49,993 nucleotides of DNA, taken from positions 1-49,993 of the forward strand of contig URPA01000008.1 in NCBI GenBank assembly GCA_900549545.1, written 5' to 3'. Origin of the DNA: an uncultured Eubacteriales bacterium. GTDB lineage: Bacteria; Bacillota; Clostridia; Oscillospirales; Oscillospiraceae. Below are positions 40,293 through 49,172 of this stretch, one piece after another. Each line of letters begins with the position of its first letter. The first letter of the stretch is position 1. The position numbers and the translations under genes were made by a program. The notes beneath the pieces are model-generated. The model was not told where the DNA came from. It ran no database searches and saw only the letters and a list, made by a program, of their open reading frames with translations.

Positions 40293-42707
40293 CTACTCCC
40301 CGAAATACCCGGCGCGCTGCGCGCTGTCAAGCCTGAAAATATCGCAGAGCGCGTCTATGCAGCTGTCTCTCCAGCCGTCTCTCACAAGACTGCGCAGCCG
40401 CTCGATGTCCGCGTGCCACTGCTCCTCTGTCCTCCCGTAGCGGGCAAAGTTCCGCTCCGCCTCCGGCTGCAAGACGTCCTCAAGGCGGTCTATCTCATCA
40501 AGGACGCTCTCGTCGCTCAGCGGCCCGTTCAGAAGCTCCGCCGCCCGCTCAAGAAAGCGCCGGCAGAACTGCTCATTGTCCTTAAGCTCACCAAGCAGGG
40601 TGCAGGGCTGGCGATATTCTATGCTGTACCCGCCCAGCACATTGTAGAAGCAGGACTGCTTTGAGCGCAGGCCCGCGTCAAGGTCATAGAACATCAGCCG
40701 CCACTTGCCGTCATCCTCCGAGGAATGACAGTAGCGCACATTGCCGCTGGTCAGGTCCTCATTGCCGGAATAGCCCTCGAAAATGGCCCAGTCTATAAGG
40801 CTGTCCACGTCAAGAACGGAGCAGAGCTGCTCATAATTTTCCGGCAGGGCCATGTCATTTTCATAGCAGAAGCGGAAAACGTCATTATACAGCTCCTCCG
40901 TCACCCAGACATTGCCCTCAAGGCAGTCGACGCTATCCCGGCTGACCCCGGCAAGCGAGGCGTAAAGCTGCTCGTTGGTTTTTTCAGACAGGGCGTAAAT
41001 GCCGCTGTACTGCCCGCCGATGTACAAAACGCAGTATTTGCTGCGGGTGGATATGGCGGCGCTTCCGGCCTCAACGGCCAGATTTTCAAAGAGCTCGTTT
41101 CTGATGATGGAGCCGTACTGGTCCTGCCCGGCGCGGATGACAAGATTTGAAAACTCCGTCACGCCGCCGTCAAACAGGTCGTAGCTGAGCATCTCCTGCC
41201 CGTAAGAGCCGCGGAAGCGGACGCTCATGTTCTTTTTCAAAAGGCGCAGGCTCGTCTCCCCGTGCATCTTTATGCCGCAGGGTATCGTGAAGGAGCCGCC
41301 CTGCTCATACAGCGAGAGACTGCCCGGAGTCTCAAAATCCTTGCGGCCTATATCGTACATGTGCTCAAAGGCCACGGCATCATCATATGAAAGGCTCAGC
41401 ACGGGCAGGCTGTGCCCTTCGTTTATAATATAATTGAGCGTAAGCGCGCGGGAGGGCATGGCCCCGGCCTCGGCGCTTATCGCCCGGACCACGCAGGTCT
41501 CGCCCACGCTTATTGGCCCGGTATAAAGGCTGCTCTCCGTTGAGGGAAGGCTGCCGTCGGTGGTGTAATATATATCCCCCTCGCCCTGAAGCTCCACCGC
41601 CACGGAGGACACGTTTTCAAACACTCCGTCCGCTGTCAGCGCTACGGGCTTTTCGGAGACGCGGCGATAGCCTCCGCCGTTTTCCCATGCAGGGGTCTGC
41701 TCTTTAAAATAGAACCAGCCGCTCTCCCCCGGTGCTCTGCCGTAGCTGCACGCATAGGGGATATCCCGCAGGGAGACATAGTCCGCTATGCCACCGGCGC
41801 TGCTGAGATACAGCTCCTCGGAGCTGGAATCCAGGTCCATTTTCAGCCACTCATAGCCGTTTGCAAATTGCTCCTGCCCATCGCAGCAGAGCAGGTACAC
41901 CTGCCCGGGGGCAAGGCTCACCTGCGGCAGCGGGCACTTATACAAATCGTCGTCATCGTCGGAGAGGTAGTAGCTCCCCAGCTCCACGGCGGCATCCGAG
42001 TTGTTTTTAAGCTCCACCCAGTCACAGTCAAGCCTGCCATCCCCGTCAAGGCGGTCAACGCTTGCGACCGAAACCTCGTTTATGCACAGGCCGGAGGGCG
42101 CACTGAGCGCGCTCTGCACCGCCTCATACCCGGCGGCGCTGTTCTCCTGCCCCGGCGTCGGGTATAGGCTCGGGCTGTACTGCCCGTCATCATCAAGGCA
42201 CAGAGACACATCAGCCTCCAGCGCCCCACAGGGGACGCAGTCGGCAAGGAAGCCGTCAGCGTCATAGAGGAACACGCTCTCCCCCTCGGAGAGAGCGAAG
42301 TTCGCGTGCAAAGCATCCATGCCGCCCTTTTTGTCGGCATAGACCAGCAGCCGCTCACCGGGGGCAAGGCTTATATCGGGAAAGACACTCTCCCGCTCCC
42401 ACTCCCGGTCGCTTATGGCCCAGCCCGCGAGGGAGACTGTGTCCGCCGAGCGGTTATACAGCTCCACCCAGTCGGGAAAGCCGCCGTCCACCATGAGGCA
42501 GGCGCGGTTTTTTGTCATCAGCTCGGAGATGACGATCTTCGCGGGCAGAGGCTCGCCCACGGGGCTTTCCACAGGCGCAGGGCTTTCCGCCGGAGCGGAG
42601 CTCTCCGCAGGGGCTATATCCTTCTGCGGGCCCGGTATTATTAAATTCAGTACAACAAGAACTGCCGCAAACAGAGACAGCAGCAGCAAGGTTTTGTTCT
42701 GTTTCAA
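40293..42707 (-). CDS. CotH-kinase family exported protein with lamin-tail domains
   Basis: Exported, membrane-anchored protein of 804 aa. An N-terminal hydrophobic anchor (8-25) is followed by an Ala/Pro/Glu-rich linker. Two lamin-tail-like domains follow (~55-165: PDWVELYNRSADTVSLAGWA; ~205-300: DCDWVELKNNSDAAVELGSY). A chitobiase-type sandwich has YYTTDGSLPSTESSLYTGPI (~375-395). The CotH kinase domain (~430-800) has MHGETSLRLLKKNMSVRFRG, IRNELFENLA and the metal/nucleotide region WRLMFYDLDAGLR. CotH proteins are atypical Ser/Thr kinases, first known from spore coats. Position beside a VTC protein suggests a joint surface process. Confidence 0.88.
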   Translation of the reverse strand: MKQNKTLLLLSLFAAVLVVLNLIIPGPQKDIAPAESSAPAESPAPVESPVGEPLPAKIVISELMTKNRACLMVDGGFPDWVELYNRSADTVSLAGWAISDREWERESVFPDISLAPGERLLVYADKKGGMDALHANFALSEGESVFLYDADGFLADCVPCGALEADVSLCLDDDGQYSPSLYPTPGQENSAAGYEAVQSALSAPSGLCINEVSVASVDRLDGDGRLDCDWVELKNNSDAAVELGSYYLSDDDDDLYKCPLPQVSLAPGQVYLLCCDGQEQFANGYEWLKMDLDSSSEELYLSSAGGIADYVSLRDIPYACSYGRAPGESGWFYFKEQTPAWENGGGYRRVSEKPVALTADGVFENVSSVAVELQGEGDIYYTTDGSLPSTESSLYTGPISVGETCVVRAISAEAGAMPSRALTLNYIINEGHSLPVLSLSYDDAVAFEHMYDIGRKDFETPGSLSLYEQGGSFTIPCGIKMHGETSLRLLKKNMSVRFRGSYGQEMLSYDLFDGGVTEFSNLVIRAGQDQYGSIIRNELFENLAVEAGSAAISTRSKYCVLYIGGQYSGIYALSEKTNEQLYASLAGVSRDSVDCLEGNVWVTEELYNDVFRFCYENDMALPENYEQLCSVLDVDSLIDWAIFEGYSGNEDLTSGNVRYCHSSEDDGKWRLMFYDLDAGLRSKQSCFYNVLGGYSIEYRQPCTLLGELKDNEQFCRRFLERAAELLNGPLSDESVLDEIDRLEDVLQPEAERNFARYGRTEEQWHADIERLRSLVRDGWRDSCIDALCDIFRLDSAQRAGYFGE

Positions 42708-42746
42708 GTCTTTCTCTCTCGCTTAGATGCTAAATTGCGGATAGTC

Positions 42747-43817
42747 TTACAGGATGATAAGCTCCTTGGGCGCCTTGGTGATGACCTCCGCCCCGTCATG
42801 GCGCAGGATCATGACATCCTCAATGCGCACGCCGAACTTGCCGGGCAGATAGATGCCGGGCTCGGCGCTGATGACCGCGCCCTCGGGCATGAGGGTCTCG
42901 CCGCGCATGTTCGCATTGGGCGCCTCGTGGATGTCAAGGCCGAGGCTGTGGCCAAAGCCATGACCGAAGCACTGGCCGTAACCGGCCTTCTCGATAACCT
43001 CGCGCGCAGCGCCGTCAATGGCCTTACCGGTGACGCCGGCCTTTGCAGCAGCTATACCGGCAAGCTGAGCCTCCAGCACCACGGAGTAGACATTCTTCAT
43101 CTCGTCGCTCGCGCTGCCGACGGCGACGGTGCGGGTCATATCGGAGCAGTAGCCGTCTTTGAGGCTGCCAAAGTCCATGGTGACAAAATCGCCGGCCTTG
43201 ATGACCTCATCCCCAGGCACACCGTGGGGCATGCTGGTTTTGGCGCCGGTGACGACGATGGGGTCAAAGGAATTGCCCTCGCTGCCGTGGCGCAGCATAC
43301 GGTAAACCAGCTCCGCCGCGACCTCGCGCTCGGTCATGCCGGGCTTGATGATGGGCAGCGTCTCCTCAAGGGCCTGCTCGCTTATGCGCTGGGCCTTTAT
43401 CATGCTGGCGATCTCCTCCTCGCTCTTCACTGCGCGGAGGTCACACAGAAGCTGCTGGGCCGGGAGCAGGGACAGGCCCAGCTCCTTTTCAAGGTCCACA
43501 TAATCGCCGTGGCTGAGCTTGCGCTCCTCACCGCCGACGCGGACAGCCCCCGCCTCATTGAGCGCGGCCTTGACAAGGCTCATGGCGCTGTGCTGCCGGT
43601 CGTACATCTGCACGGTCGCGCAGCTGCCGGCGGTAAGCTCCGCGGCCTCTATATAGCGGGAGTCGGTAATGAGCCAGGCCTTTTCCCGCGCAACGAGAAC
43701 ATACCCGTCGGTAAAGGGGAAGCCGGCTGCGTAGCGCTGGTTTTTTTCATCGGTGATGAGCAGCGCGTCAAGATCGTTTTCAATAAGTGCTTTCTGGATT
43801 TTTGCGATGTTGTTCAT
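42747..43817 (-). CDS. Xaa-Pro aminopeptidase/dipeptidase (M24B family)
   Basis: Cytosolic metallopeptidase, 356 aa, removing proline-adjacent N-terminal residues. The creatinase-like N-domain (1-120) is followed by the pita-bread domain. All five metal ligands are recognisable: TMDFGSLKDGYCSDMTRT (two Asp, ~205-222), GHGFGHSLGLDIHE (His, ~285), SAEPGIYLPG (Glu, ~320) and GVRIEDVM (Glu, ~333). It overlaps the histidine kinase by 4 bp and lies 39 bp before cotH. Its role within the operon is not obvious. Confidence 0.94.
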   Translation of the reverse strand: MNNIAKIQKALIENDLDALLITDEKNQRYAAGFPFTDGYVLVAREKAWLITDSRYIEAAELTAGSCATVQMYDRQHSAMSLVKAALNEAGAVRVGGEERKLSHGDYVDLEKELGLSLLPAQQLLCDLRAVKSEEEIASMIKAQRISEQALEETLPIIKPGMTEREVAAELVYRMLRHGSEGNSFDPIVVTGAKTSMPHGVPGDEVIKAGDFVTMDFGSLKDGYCSDMTRTVAVGSASDEMKNVYSVVLEAQLAGIAAAKAGVTGKAIDGAAREVIEKAGYGQCFGHGFGHSLGLDIHEAPNANMRGETLMPEGAVISAEPGIYLPGKFGVRIEDVMILRHDGAEVITKAPKELIIL

Positions 43818-45211
43818 ATTCCTGTCTCCTCTGAACTTGGCCGCGGGAAGCTGACAATAAATTTTGAACCCTGCGGCTTATTTTGACCGACGGCGATGCT
43901 GCCCCCGTGGGCCTGCACCGCGTCGTGTTCTATGCTGAGGCCGAGCCCGCTGCCGCCCGCCTCTCTTGAGCGGGCCTTGTCCACGCGGTAAAACCTTGAG
44001 AAAATATTGAGCCTGTCCTCCTCCGGGATGCCAATGCCGGTGTCGGCAACGGTCAGGCGCACGGTGGCCTCGTCCCCCTTTAGGGAGACATTCACGCTGC
44101 CGCCGTCCACATTATACTTAACCGCGTTTTCCATGAGGTTAAAAATAATATGGAACATATCGTCCCCTGTGGCCATGACGACGCAGCCGTCGTCAAGGTC
44201 GCACTTTATGCGCACCTTGCGCTCCTCCGCGAGCGGGCGGAGCATCACAAGCGCGTCAACCGTTATCTGCTTTACATCCACCGGCTCGGGCACTATCTGG
44301 ACATCATCGTCAAGCCGCGAGAGGTCCAGCAGCTTTTCCGTCGTGCGCTGGAGGCGCTGGGCCTCGTTGCCGATATCCGAAACGAACTCCCGCACGGTGT
44401 CGGGGTCCATGTTCTCGGTCTGGACGATGCTGTCCGACAGCAGGCGGATGGACGCAAGCGGCGTTTTAAGCTCATGCGACGCGTCGGACACAAACCTCCG
44501 GCGCTGCTCCTCCGTGGTCTGCAAGCGCTCTGTAAGCTGATTGAACTCCTTGCCGAGCTCGCTTATCTCGTCTTGCCCGCTGACGTTGTGGCGATATGAA
44601 TAGTCGCCCCCGGCCACGATGTGCATCGAGCGCACAAGCTCCTTCACGCGCGTCATCAGCAGGACCATGAACGTCCCCGCAAGCACCAGCGCCGCCGCGC
44701 CGATAACGACCGACAGCACCCTTATCCTGTTCTGGACGGTTAGGATGATCTCCGCCCGCTCGGTGTCATGCTCGGATATAAACACCGCGCCGGAGAGCTC
44801 CCCCTGATAGCTTATCGGCATGGCGCAGGAGCTTGAAAAGGCGGAGTCTGCAAACCGTGAGCGGACGACCACTTTCCCCGTCAGGGCGGTGAAAAGGTCC
44901 TCCACGGCGCTCTCGCTCCCGGCGCTGCCGCTGGAATTATACAGCACCATGCCCGATTCGTCTACCACCATTATGCGGGAAAAGCCGCTGATATTCAGCA
45001 CCCGCAGCACCTCGGCCACGCTCTCCCCGTCAAGATTGTCAATCCCGGCAAGGGAGGAGCCGATGACCGCCGCCTGACCCGACAGGGAGCTGCGCTTTTC
45101 CTCAAAGACCGCGTCTCGTGCGGAGGTCAGAGGGTAGGTATTCAAAAGCAGCAGGAGAATCAGCAGCAGGGCCGCTATAAAGCCCAGAAACTGAAAGCGT
45201 ATGCTTCTCAT
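43814..45211 (-). CDS. Two-component sensor histidine kinase
   Basis: Membrane sensor kinase of 465 aa. Topology: TM helix 7-27, an extracytoplasmic domain (~30-160) with FSRIMVVDESGMVLYNSS, second TM (~165-190), HAMP (~190-245), then HisKA with FVSDASHELKTPLASIRLLS. The HATPase domain has NLMENAVKYNVDGGSV, DTGIGIPEEDRLNIFSRFYR and SGLGLSIEHDAVQAHGG. It is the partner of the response regulator 9 bp upstream. The signal is unknown; cotranscription with cell-surface genes suggests an envelope cue. Confidence 0.94.
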   Translation of the reverse strand: MRSIRFQFLGFIAALLLILLLLLNTYPLTSARDAVFEEKRSSLSGQAAVIGSSLAGIDNLDGESVAEVLRVLNISGFSRIMVVDESGMVLYNSSGSAGSESAVEDLFTALTGKVVVRSRFADSAFSSSCAMPISYQGELSGAVFISEHDTERAEIILTVQNRIRVLSVVIGAAALVLAGTFMVLLMTRVKELVRSMHIVAGGDYSYRHNVSGQDEISELGKEFNQLTERLQTTEEQRRRFVSDASHELKTPLASIRLLSDSIVQTENMDPDTVREFVSDIGNEAQRLQRTTEKLLDLSRLDDDVQIVPEPVDVKQITVDALVMLRPLAEERKVRIKCDLDDGCVVMATGDDMFHIIFNLMENAVKYNVDGGSVNVSLKGDEATVRLTVADTGIGIPEEDRLNIFSRFYRVDKARSREAGGSGLGLSIEHDAVQAHGGSIAVGQNKPQGSKFIVSFPRPSSEETGI

Positions 45212-45220
45212 GCCGCGCCC

Positions 45221-45904
45221 TCAGTCCGCCAGATAATAGCCCACGCCCCACTTGGTGATGATGTGCGCCGGGTGGGCGGGGTCCTGCTCAAGCTTTTCGC
45301 GCAGGCGGCGGATATGCACATCCACTGTGCGTGTATCGCCCTGATAGTCATAGCCCCATACAAGGTCAAGCAGGTTTTCGCGGCTGTAAACCCGGCCGGG
45401 GTTTTTCATCAAAAAGAGGATGAGGTCAAATTCCTTCATCGTCAGCTCCACGGGCGTCTCGCCCTTGAAGGCCTGACGGCGGCTCTCATTGACGGATATC
45501 TCGCCCGTTCTGAGCACGGCGCCCGTCTCCGCCGCCGGGGCGGTGATGGACGAGCGGCGCAGCAGCGCGCGCACCCGCGCTTTGAGCTCAAGGATGTTGA
45601 AGGGCTTGGTCACATAATCGTCCGCCCCGGACTCAAAGCCCATGAGCAGGTCAGCCCCCTCGCTGCGGGCGGTGAGCATGATGATGGGCACGGTCGAGAA
45701 GCCGCGGATCTCCTGACAGGCCTGAAGCCCGTCCTTCTTGGGCATCATCAAATCGAGTATAATAAGGTCATAGCCCCCGGTGCGCGCCATGTTGACGGCG
45801 CTTTCCCCGTCATAGCAGGCATCGACAGTGTATCCCTCGTTTTCGAGATTGAATTTTATGCCCTTGACCAGAAGGCGCTCGTCGTCAACTACAAGAATTT
45901 TCAT
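45221..45904 (-). CDS. OmpR-family response regulator
   Basis: DNA-binding response regulator, 227 aa. The receiver (1-115) has VVDDERLL, phospho-acceptor Asp in YDLIILDLMMPKKDG (~Asp52) and DYVTKPFNILELKARVRALL. The winged-helix domain (~130-227) shows FDLILFLMKNPGRVYSRENL, DTRTVDVHIRRLREKLEQDP and KWGVGYYLAD. It overlaps comEA by 4 bp and precedes its kinase by 9 bp. Confidence 0.96.
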   Translation of the reverse strand: MKILVVDDERLLVKGIKFNLENEGYTVDACYDGESAVNMARTGGYDLIILDLMMPKKDGLQACQEIRGFSTVPIIMLTARSEGADLLMGFESGADDYVTKPFNILELKARVRALLRRSSITAPAAETGAVLRTGEISVNESRRQAFKGETPVELTMKEFDLILFLMKNPGRVYSRENLLDLVWGYDYQGDTRTVDVHIRRLREKLEQDPAHPAHIITKWGVGYYLAD

Positions 45905-46305
45905 GATTGATTTTCTCCAAGACAGATTTTGTCCTTGATAGCGGCATAGCGGCTCTCGCCTATGCCGGACACCTCCATAAGCTGCTCAAGGCTCTCAAAG
46001 GCCCCGTTTTCCTCGCGGTAGGCAACGATGGCGTTTGCAAGCGCCTCGCCTATTCCGGGCAGAAGCGTCAGCTCCTCCGCCGAGGCGGTGTTGATATCGA
46101 TAAGCGCCCCGGGCAGCAGCTCCAGCGGCGGCTGCTGCGGGTCGTTGCCGCCGGTGAGGATGGCGGCGCTCTCGGCGGGTAGGGCGATTATCTCCCGCTC
46201 CGGTTCCGGGCTCTGGGCGCTCCCGGCGGGGAATATCACGAGCCATATTATAAAGGCCAGCGCCACCGCGCCGGAGAGAATGGCGGCTTTTCGCGTACTC
46301 ATCAT
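45901..46305 (-). CDS. comEA: ComEA-like helix-hairpin-helix DNA-binding protein
   Basis: Membrane-anchored DNA-binding protein of 134 aa. An N-terminal helix (7-25) anchors it; an acidic/proline linker follows. The ComEA HhH domain covers residues 68-130: LIDINTASAEELTLLPGIGE, ALANAIVAYREENGAFESLE and LMEVSGIGESRYAAIKDKI. ComEA binds incoming DNA in natural competence, but no comEC is nearby. It lacks the SLBB-like part of full-length Bacillus ComEA. It overlaps the response-regulator start by 4 bp (ATGA), so it opens the operon. The ribosome site is weak. Confidence 0.88.
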   Translation of the reverse strand: MMSTRKAAILSGAVALAFIIWLVIFPAGSAQSPEPEREIIALPAESAAILTGGNDPQQPPLELLPGALIDINTASAEELTLLPGIGEALANAIVAYREENGAFESLEQLMEVSGIGESRYAAIKDKICLGENQS

Positions 46306-46349
46306 GTTATCATAAACCTTGAGAATTTAATAAGATTTCAAGAATTAAG

Positions 46350-46378
46350 TTGCATTTGGGGCGAGTTCTCTCTATAAT
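46350..46378 (+). promoter_or_regulatory. Sigma-A promoter of the carboxypeptidase gene
   Basis: TTGCAT (46350-46355), a 17-nt spacer and a perfect TATAAT (46373-46378) lie 51 bp before the ATG at 46430. The best promoter match in this part of the window. Confidence 0.85.
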
Positions 46379-46429
46379 AAAAACAACTCAAAGCATTATA
46401 CCACATTTTGCAGAGAACGGGAGAGCAAA

Positions 46430-47821
46430 ATGAAAAAATTCAAACTTTTACCGATAATTCTTATCATCTGCGTCATATTCTCGCTGTCGGCCCCTATGGC
46501 GTTGGCGCTGGACGACCCGGAGCTGAACGCCAAGGCCGCCATTGTGGTTGACCTCGACAGCGGGCGCATCCTCTACGGCAAGAATATTGACGAGCAGCGC
46601 GCCCCCGCGAGTCTTACCAAGGTCATGACCGCGCTTTTGGCGCTTGAGGCGGTGGATAACGGGCAAGTCTCGATGGATGACCGCGTCACCGCCCAGTCCG
46701 ATTGCCGCGACGGGCTTGCGGAGGACAGCAGCACCTCCGGCATCCTGCCCGGGATGGAGACCTCCCTGCGCGAATATATTACCTGCGCGCTCGTGCAGTC
46801 GGCAAATGAGGCGTGCAATGTCATCGGCACATATATCTCCGGCAGCACCAGCGCCTTTGTGGAGCTGATGAACCAGCGCGCGGCGGAGCTTGGCTGCGTC
46901 AACACCCATTTTGCCAACACTAACGGCCTGCCCGCAGAGGGGCATTACAGCTCGGCCTATGACCTCTACCTCATCACCCGCGAGGCGATGAAGCACCCGG
47001 CCTTCATGGAGATCTGCAACCTCAAGACCTATCAGCCGGAGAATACCGAGATAAACGCCGGCAAGATCATCACTAACTCCAACTCCCTCCTCGTTGCAAA
47101 TGAAGCATACGGCAACTATGTCTACGAAGGGGCGGCAGGCGTGAAAACGGGCTTCACCCAGGCAGCAGGCTACTGCCTTATCTCCACCGCGGAGAGAAAC
47201 GGCCTGAGTGTTATGGCGATCGTCATGGGCTGTGACGGCTGGATGAACGCGAACATTGAGGAATACAAAAACTTTTCCGACTCCCGCACGCTCTATGACT
47301 GGGTTTTCAATAACTTTGTCCAGCGGAATGTACTCTCTACCGCAGACCCTGTCCTGCAGGTGCAGGTGGATATGGCCGAGGGGGACGGGAACCTCATCCT
47401 CTACCCGGAGCATGATATCAACTATCTGCTGCCGGCGGATTTGGATATAAGCCAGGTGCAGGTTGCGGCCGCCCCCATTGAGGAGCAGTACACCGCGCCT
47501 ATCAAGGCGGGTACTGTTTTAGGCAGAGCCACCATCACCCTTGACGGTGAGGAGCTGGGCTCGGTCAATCTTGTCAACAACAAGGCCGTTGAGCTTTCAA
47601 AGGGTCAGTTCTTCATGCAGCGGCTCAAGGCCGTGCTCTCCAACAAGTGGGTCATCACCGTGTTCGCGGTTATCCTCGTGCTGGCCGCGCTCTACATCAT
47701 GCTGGTCATCCGGTACAGGCGGGCAAGGCGGGAGTACCTGCGCCGCAGGCGCATTGCCGAGCAGCGCCGCCGCGAGCGGGCCGAGCGCTATGGGGACGAC
47801 TACTGGAACGAGGGAGAATAA
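46430..47821 (+). CDS. D-alanyl-D-alanine carboxypeptidase (PBP5/DacF type)
   Basis: Serine-type low-molecular-weight penicillin-binding protein, 463 aa, trimming peptidoglycan stem peptides outside the membrane. Signal peptide 1-26, then the S11 active-site motifs: SLTK (Ser61, Lys64), SANEAC (SxN-type, ~124) and GVKTGFTQAAGYC (KTG, ~240). The C-terminal PBP5-like sandwich leads to a membrane helix (~403-425: WVITVFAVILVLAALYIMLV) and a very basic RR-rich tail. GGGAGA precedes the ATG. The alpha/beta-hydrolase gene starts 3 bp after its stop. Confidence 0.95.
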   Translation: MKKFKLLPIILIICVIFSLSAPMALALDDPELNAKAAIVVDLDSGRILYGKNIDEQRAPASLTKVMTALLALEAVDNGQVSMDDRVTAQSDCRDGLAEDSSTSGILPGMETSLREYITCALVQSANEACNVIGTYISGSTSAFVELMNQRAAELGCVNTHFANTNGLPAEGHYSSAYDLYLITREAMKHPAFMEICNLKTYQPENTEINAGKIITNSNSLLVANEAYGNYVYEGAAGVKTGFTQAAGYCLISTAERNGLSVMAIVMGCDGWMNANIEEYKNFSDSRTLYDWVFNNFVQRNVLSTADPVLQVQVDMAEGDGNLILYPEHDINYLLPADLDISQVQVAAAPIEEQYTAPIKAGTVLGRATITLDGEELGSVNLVNNKAVELSKGQFFMQRLKAVLSNKWVITVFAVILVLAALYIMLVIRYRRARREYLRRRRIAEQRRRERAERYGDDYWNEGE

Positions 47822-47824
47822 ACC

Positions 47825-48805
47825 ATGCGCTACGCGATAGACGAGAAATTTGAGCTGGATCTTGGCGGCTGGCCGCAGAATATCCGCATCCTCAGCAGTG
47901 ATGAGTCGCTGCCCGTGCTGCTGTTTATCCACGGCGGCCCCGGCGTGTGCGACAGGCATTGGGTGCTGGGAAAGCAGTCTGCCCTTGCGCGGGTGTGCAC
48001 TATGGTCTGTTGGGACCAGCGCGGCGCGGGGCTGAGCTGGTCGGGCAAGCTCCGGGAGGAGGACATGTCCGTCGGCCAGATGGTTGAGGACGCGCATGAG
48101 CTGCTCTGCTACCTCAAGCGGCGCTTCCAGAAGCGGGCAATTTATATCGTTGGCCATTCCTGGGGCTCCCTGCTGGGGACGCTCCTTGCCCAGAAATACC
48201 CGGAGGATGTGGCCTGCTACATCGGCATGGGGCAGTTTGTAAGCGGTCCGGAAAATGAGCGCCTGTCCTATGAATTTGTCCTCAATGAGGCCAAGGAGCG
48301 GGGCGACAAAAAAGCGCTCGACGCGCTCGCCCGCATCGGCTGGCCGCACGAGGGGCACTATGCAAGCATTGATGACCTCATGGTCCAGCGGGACCTCATG
48401 TCCAAGTACGGCGGCGAGGATTACGGCGAGAGCGACGGGATAGTACAGAGCGTTGTAATGCCCATTCTCCGCTCCCCGGAGTATTCGCTGCTGGATATGT
48501 ACAAGTATTACAAGGGCGCTTTTTTCAGTCTCCGCGCGCTGTGGGATGAGGTCGTGGACTACGACCTGCGCTTCAGTGTGCCCGAGCTCAAGATGCCGGT
48601 ATACCTCACCGAGGGGCGGCACGACCAGAACACCCCCATACCGCTTGCCGAGGAGTGGTTCAACATGCTCAAGGCGCCGAGAAAACAGTGGCTCTGGTTT
48701 GAAAACTCCGCCCACTCGCCCATCAAGAACGAGCCGAGGGCCTGGGGCACCACCGTGCGGGATATCCTGCGGCTTGAGGAGCGCGTCGCGCCGACGAATA
48801 TATAA
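47825..48805 (+). CDS. Alpha/beta hydrolase, proline-iminopeptidase-like
   Basis: Cytosolic serine hydrolase of 326 aa. The oxyanion motif HGGPG (~38-42) of prolyl-iminopeptidase relatives is present, then CWDQRGAGLS and the nucleophile elbow VGHSWGSLLG (Ser ~114). Acid and base are likely the Asp in EGRHDQNTP (~265) and His in ENSAHSPI (~299). Its ribosome site (GAGGGAG) lies inside the end of the carboxypeptidase gene, so the two are cotranscribed. Activity against N-terminal proline peptides or small esters is likely but unproven. Confidence 0.9.
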   Translation: MRYAIDEKFELDLGGWPQNIRILSSDESLPVLLFIHGGPGVCDRHWVLGKQSALARVCTMVCWDQRGAGLSWSGKLREEDMSVGQMVEDAHELLCYLKRRFQKRAIYIVGHSWGSLLGTLLAQKYPEDVACYIGMGQFVSGPENERLSYEFVLNEAKERGDKKALDALARIGWPHEGHYASIDDLMVQRDLMSKYGGEDYGESDGIVQSVVMPILRSPEYSLLDMYKYYKGAFFSLRALWDEVVDYDLRFSVPELKMPVYLTEGRHDQNTPIPLAEEWFNMLKAPRKQWLWFENSAHSPIKNEPRAWGTTVRDILRLEERVAPTNI

Positions 48806-48812
48806 CTTTTGT

Positions 48813-48847
48813 TTTTCCTGAAAGCCCCTTTGGGGCTTTCAGGAAAA
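48813..48847 (+). terminator. Terminator of the carboxypeptidase-hydrolase operon
   Basis: A perfect 16-bp stem (48813-48828 with 48832-48847) with TTT loop, 7 bp past the hydrolase stop. The U-tract is embedded in the arm rather than trailing. Confidence 0.75.
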
Positions 48848-48917
48848 GGTTCTGCTTTTGGCCGGGCGCAAGCCCGGTCATTGGTTTGGTGAGGGCAGTG
48901 CGTTTCCGTCATGCCAA

Positions 48918-49079
48918 GGCGCCCCTGCGTAAGGGGAGCTGTCAGCACTCCAAAACAAAATTGAAGCTCAGCGAAGCAGGTTCAATTTTGAGAGGAAGAA
49001 CAGGGGAATATAGTGGCAGCTTTTCGTGCCAGCGGAAAACTGCGCGGTATGAGCCTGTTCTGACGAGACTGAGGGGGCG
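48918..49079 (+). repeat. Interrupted copy of a GGAGCTGTC...CTGAGGG repeat
   Basis: Left part 48918-48946 (hairpin GCGCCCCT/AGGGGAGC and GGGGAGCTGTCAGC) and right part 49068-49079 (ACTGAGGGGGCG) look like one repeat unit split by about 120 bp containing its own 10-bp stem. The unit type is common in intergenic regions of Oscillospirales-like genomes, from memory. Confidence 0.45.
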
Positions 49080-49128
49080 TTACCTGCGCTGCGATTAGCT
49101 TTATTGCTCAAAATTCCTCGCATTTACA

Positions 49129-49172
49129 ATCCCTCAGGCACTCCGCGCCAGCTCCCTTTACACAAGGGAGCC
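49129..49172 (-). repeat. Compact inverted copy of the same repeat
   Basis: On the minus strand GGCTCCCTT...AAAGGGAGCT, then GGC...GCC, then TGAGGGATT: two small hairpins and a tail, opposite in orientation to the unit at 48918-49079. It lies 60 bp upstream of the phosphatase ATG. Confidence 0.6.

Noticed and set aside
46448..48715. Two long minus-strand frames opposite the carboxypeptidase and hydrolase
   Set aside because: Both are antisense shadows of well-supported enzymes with catalytic motifs on the plus strand.
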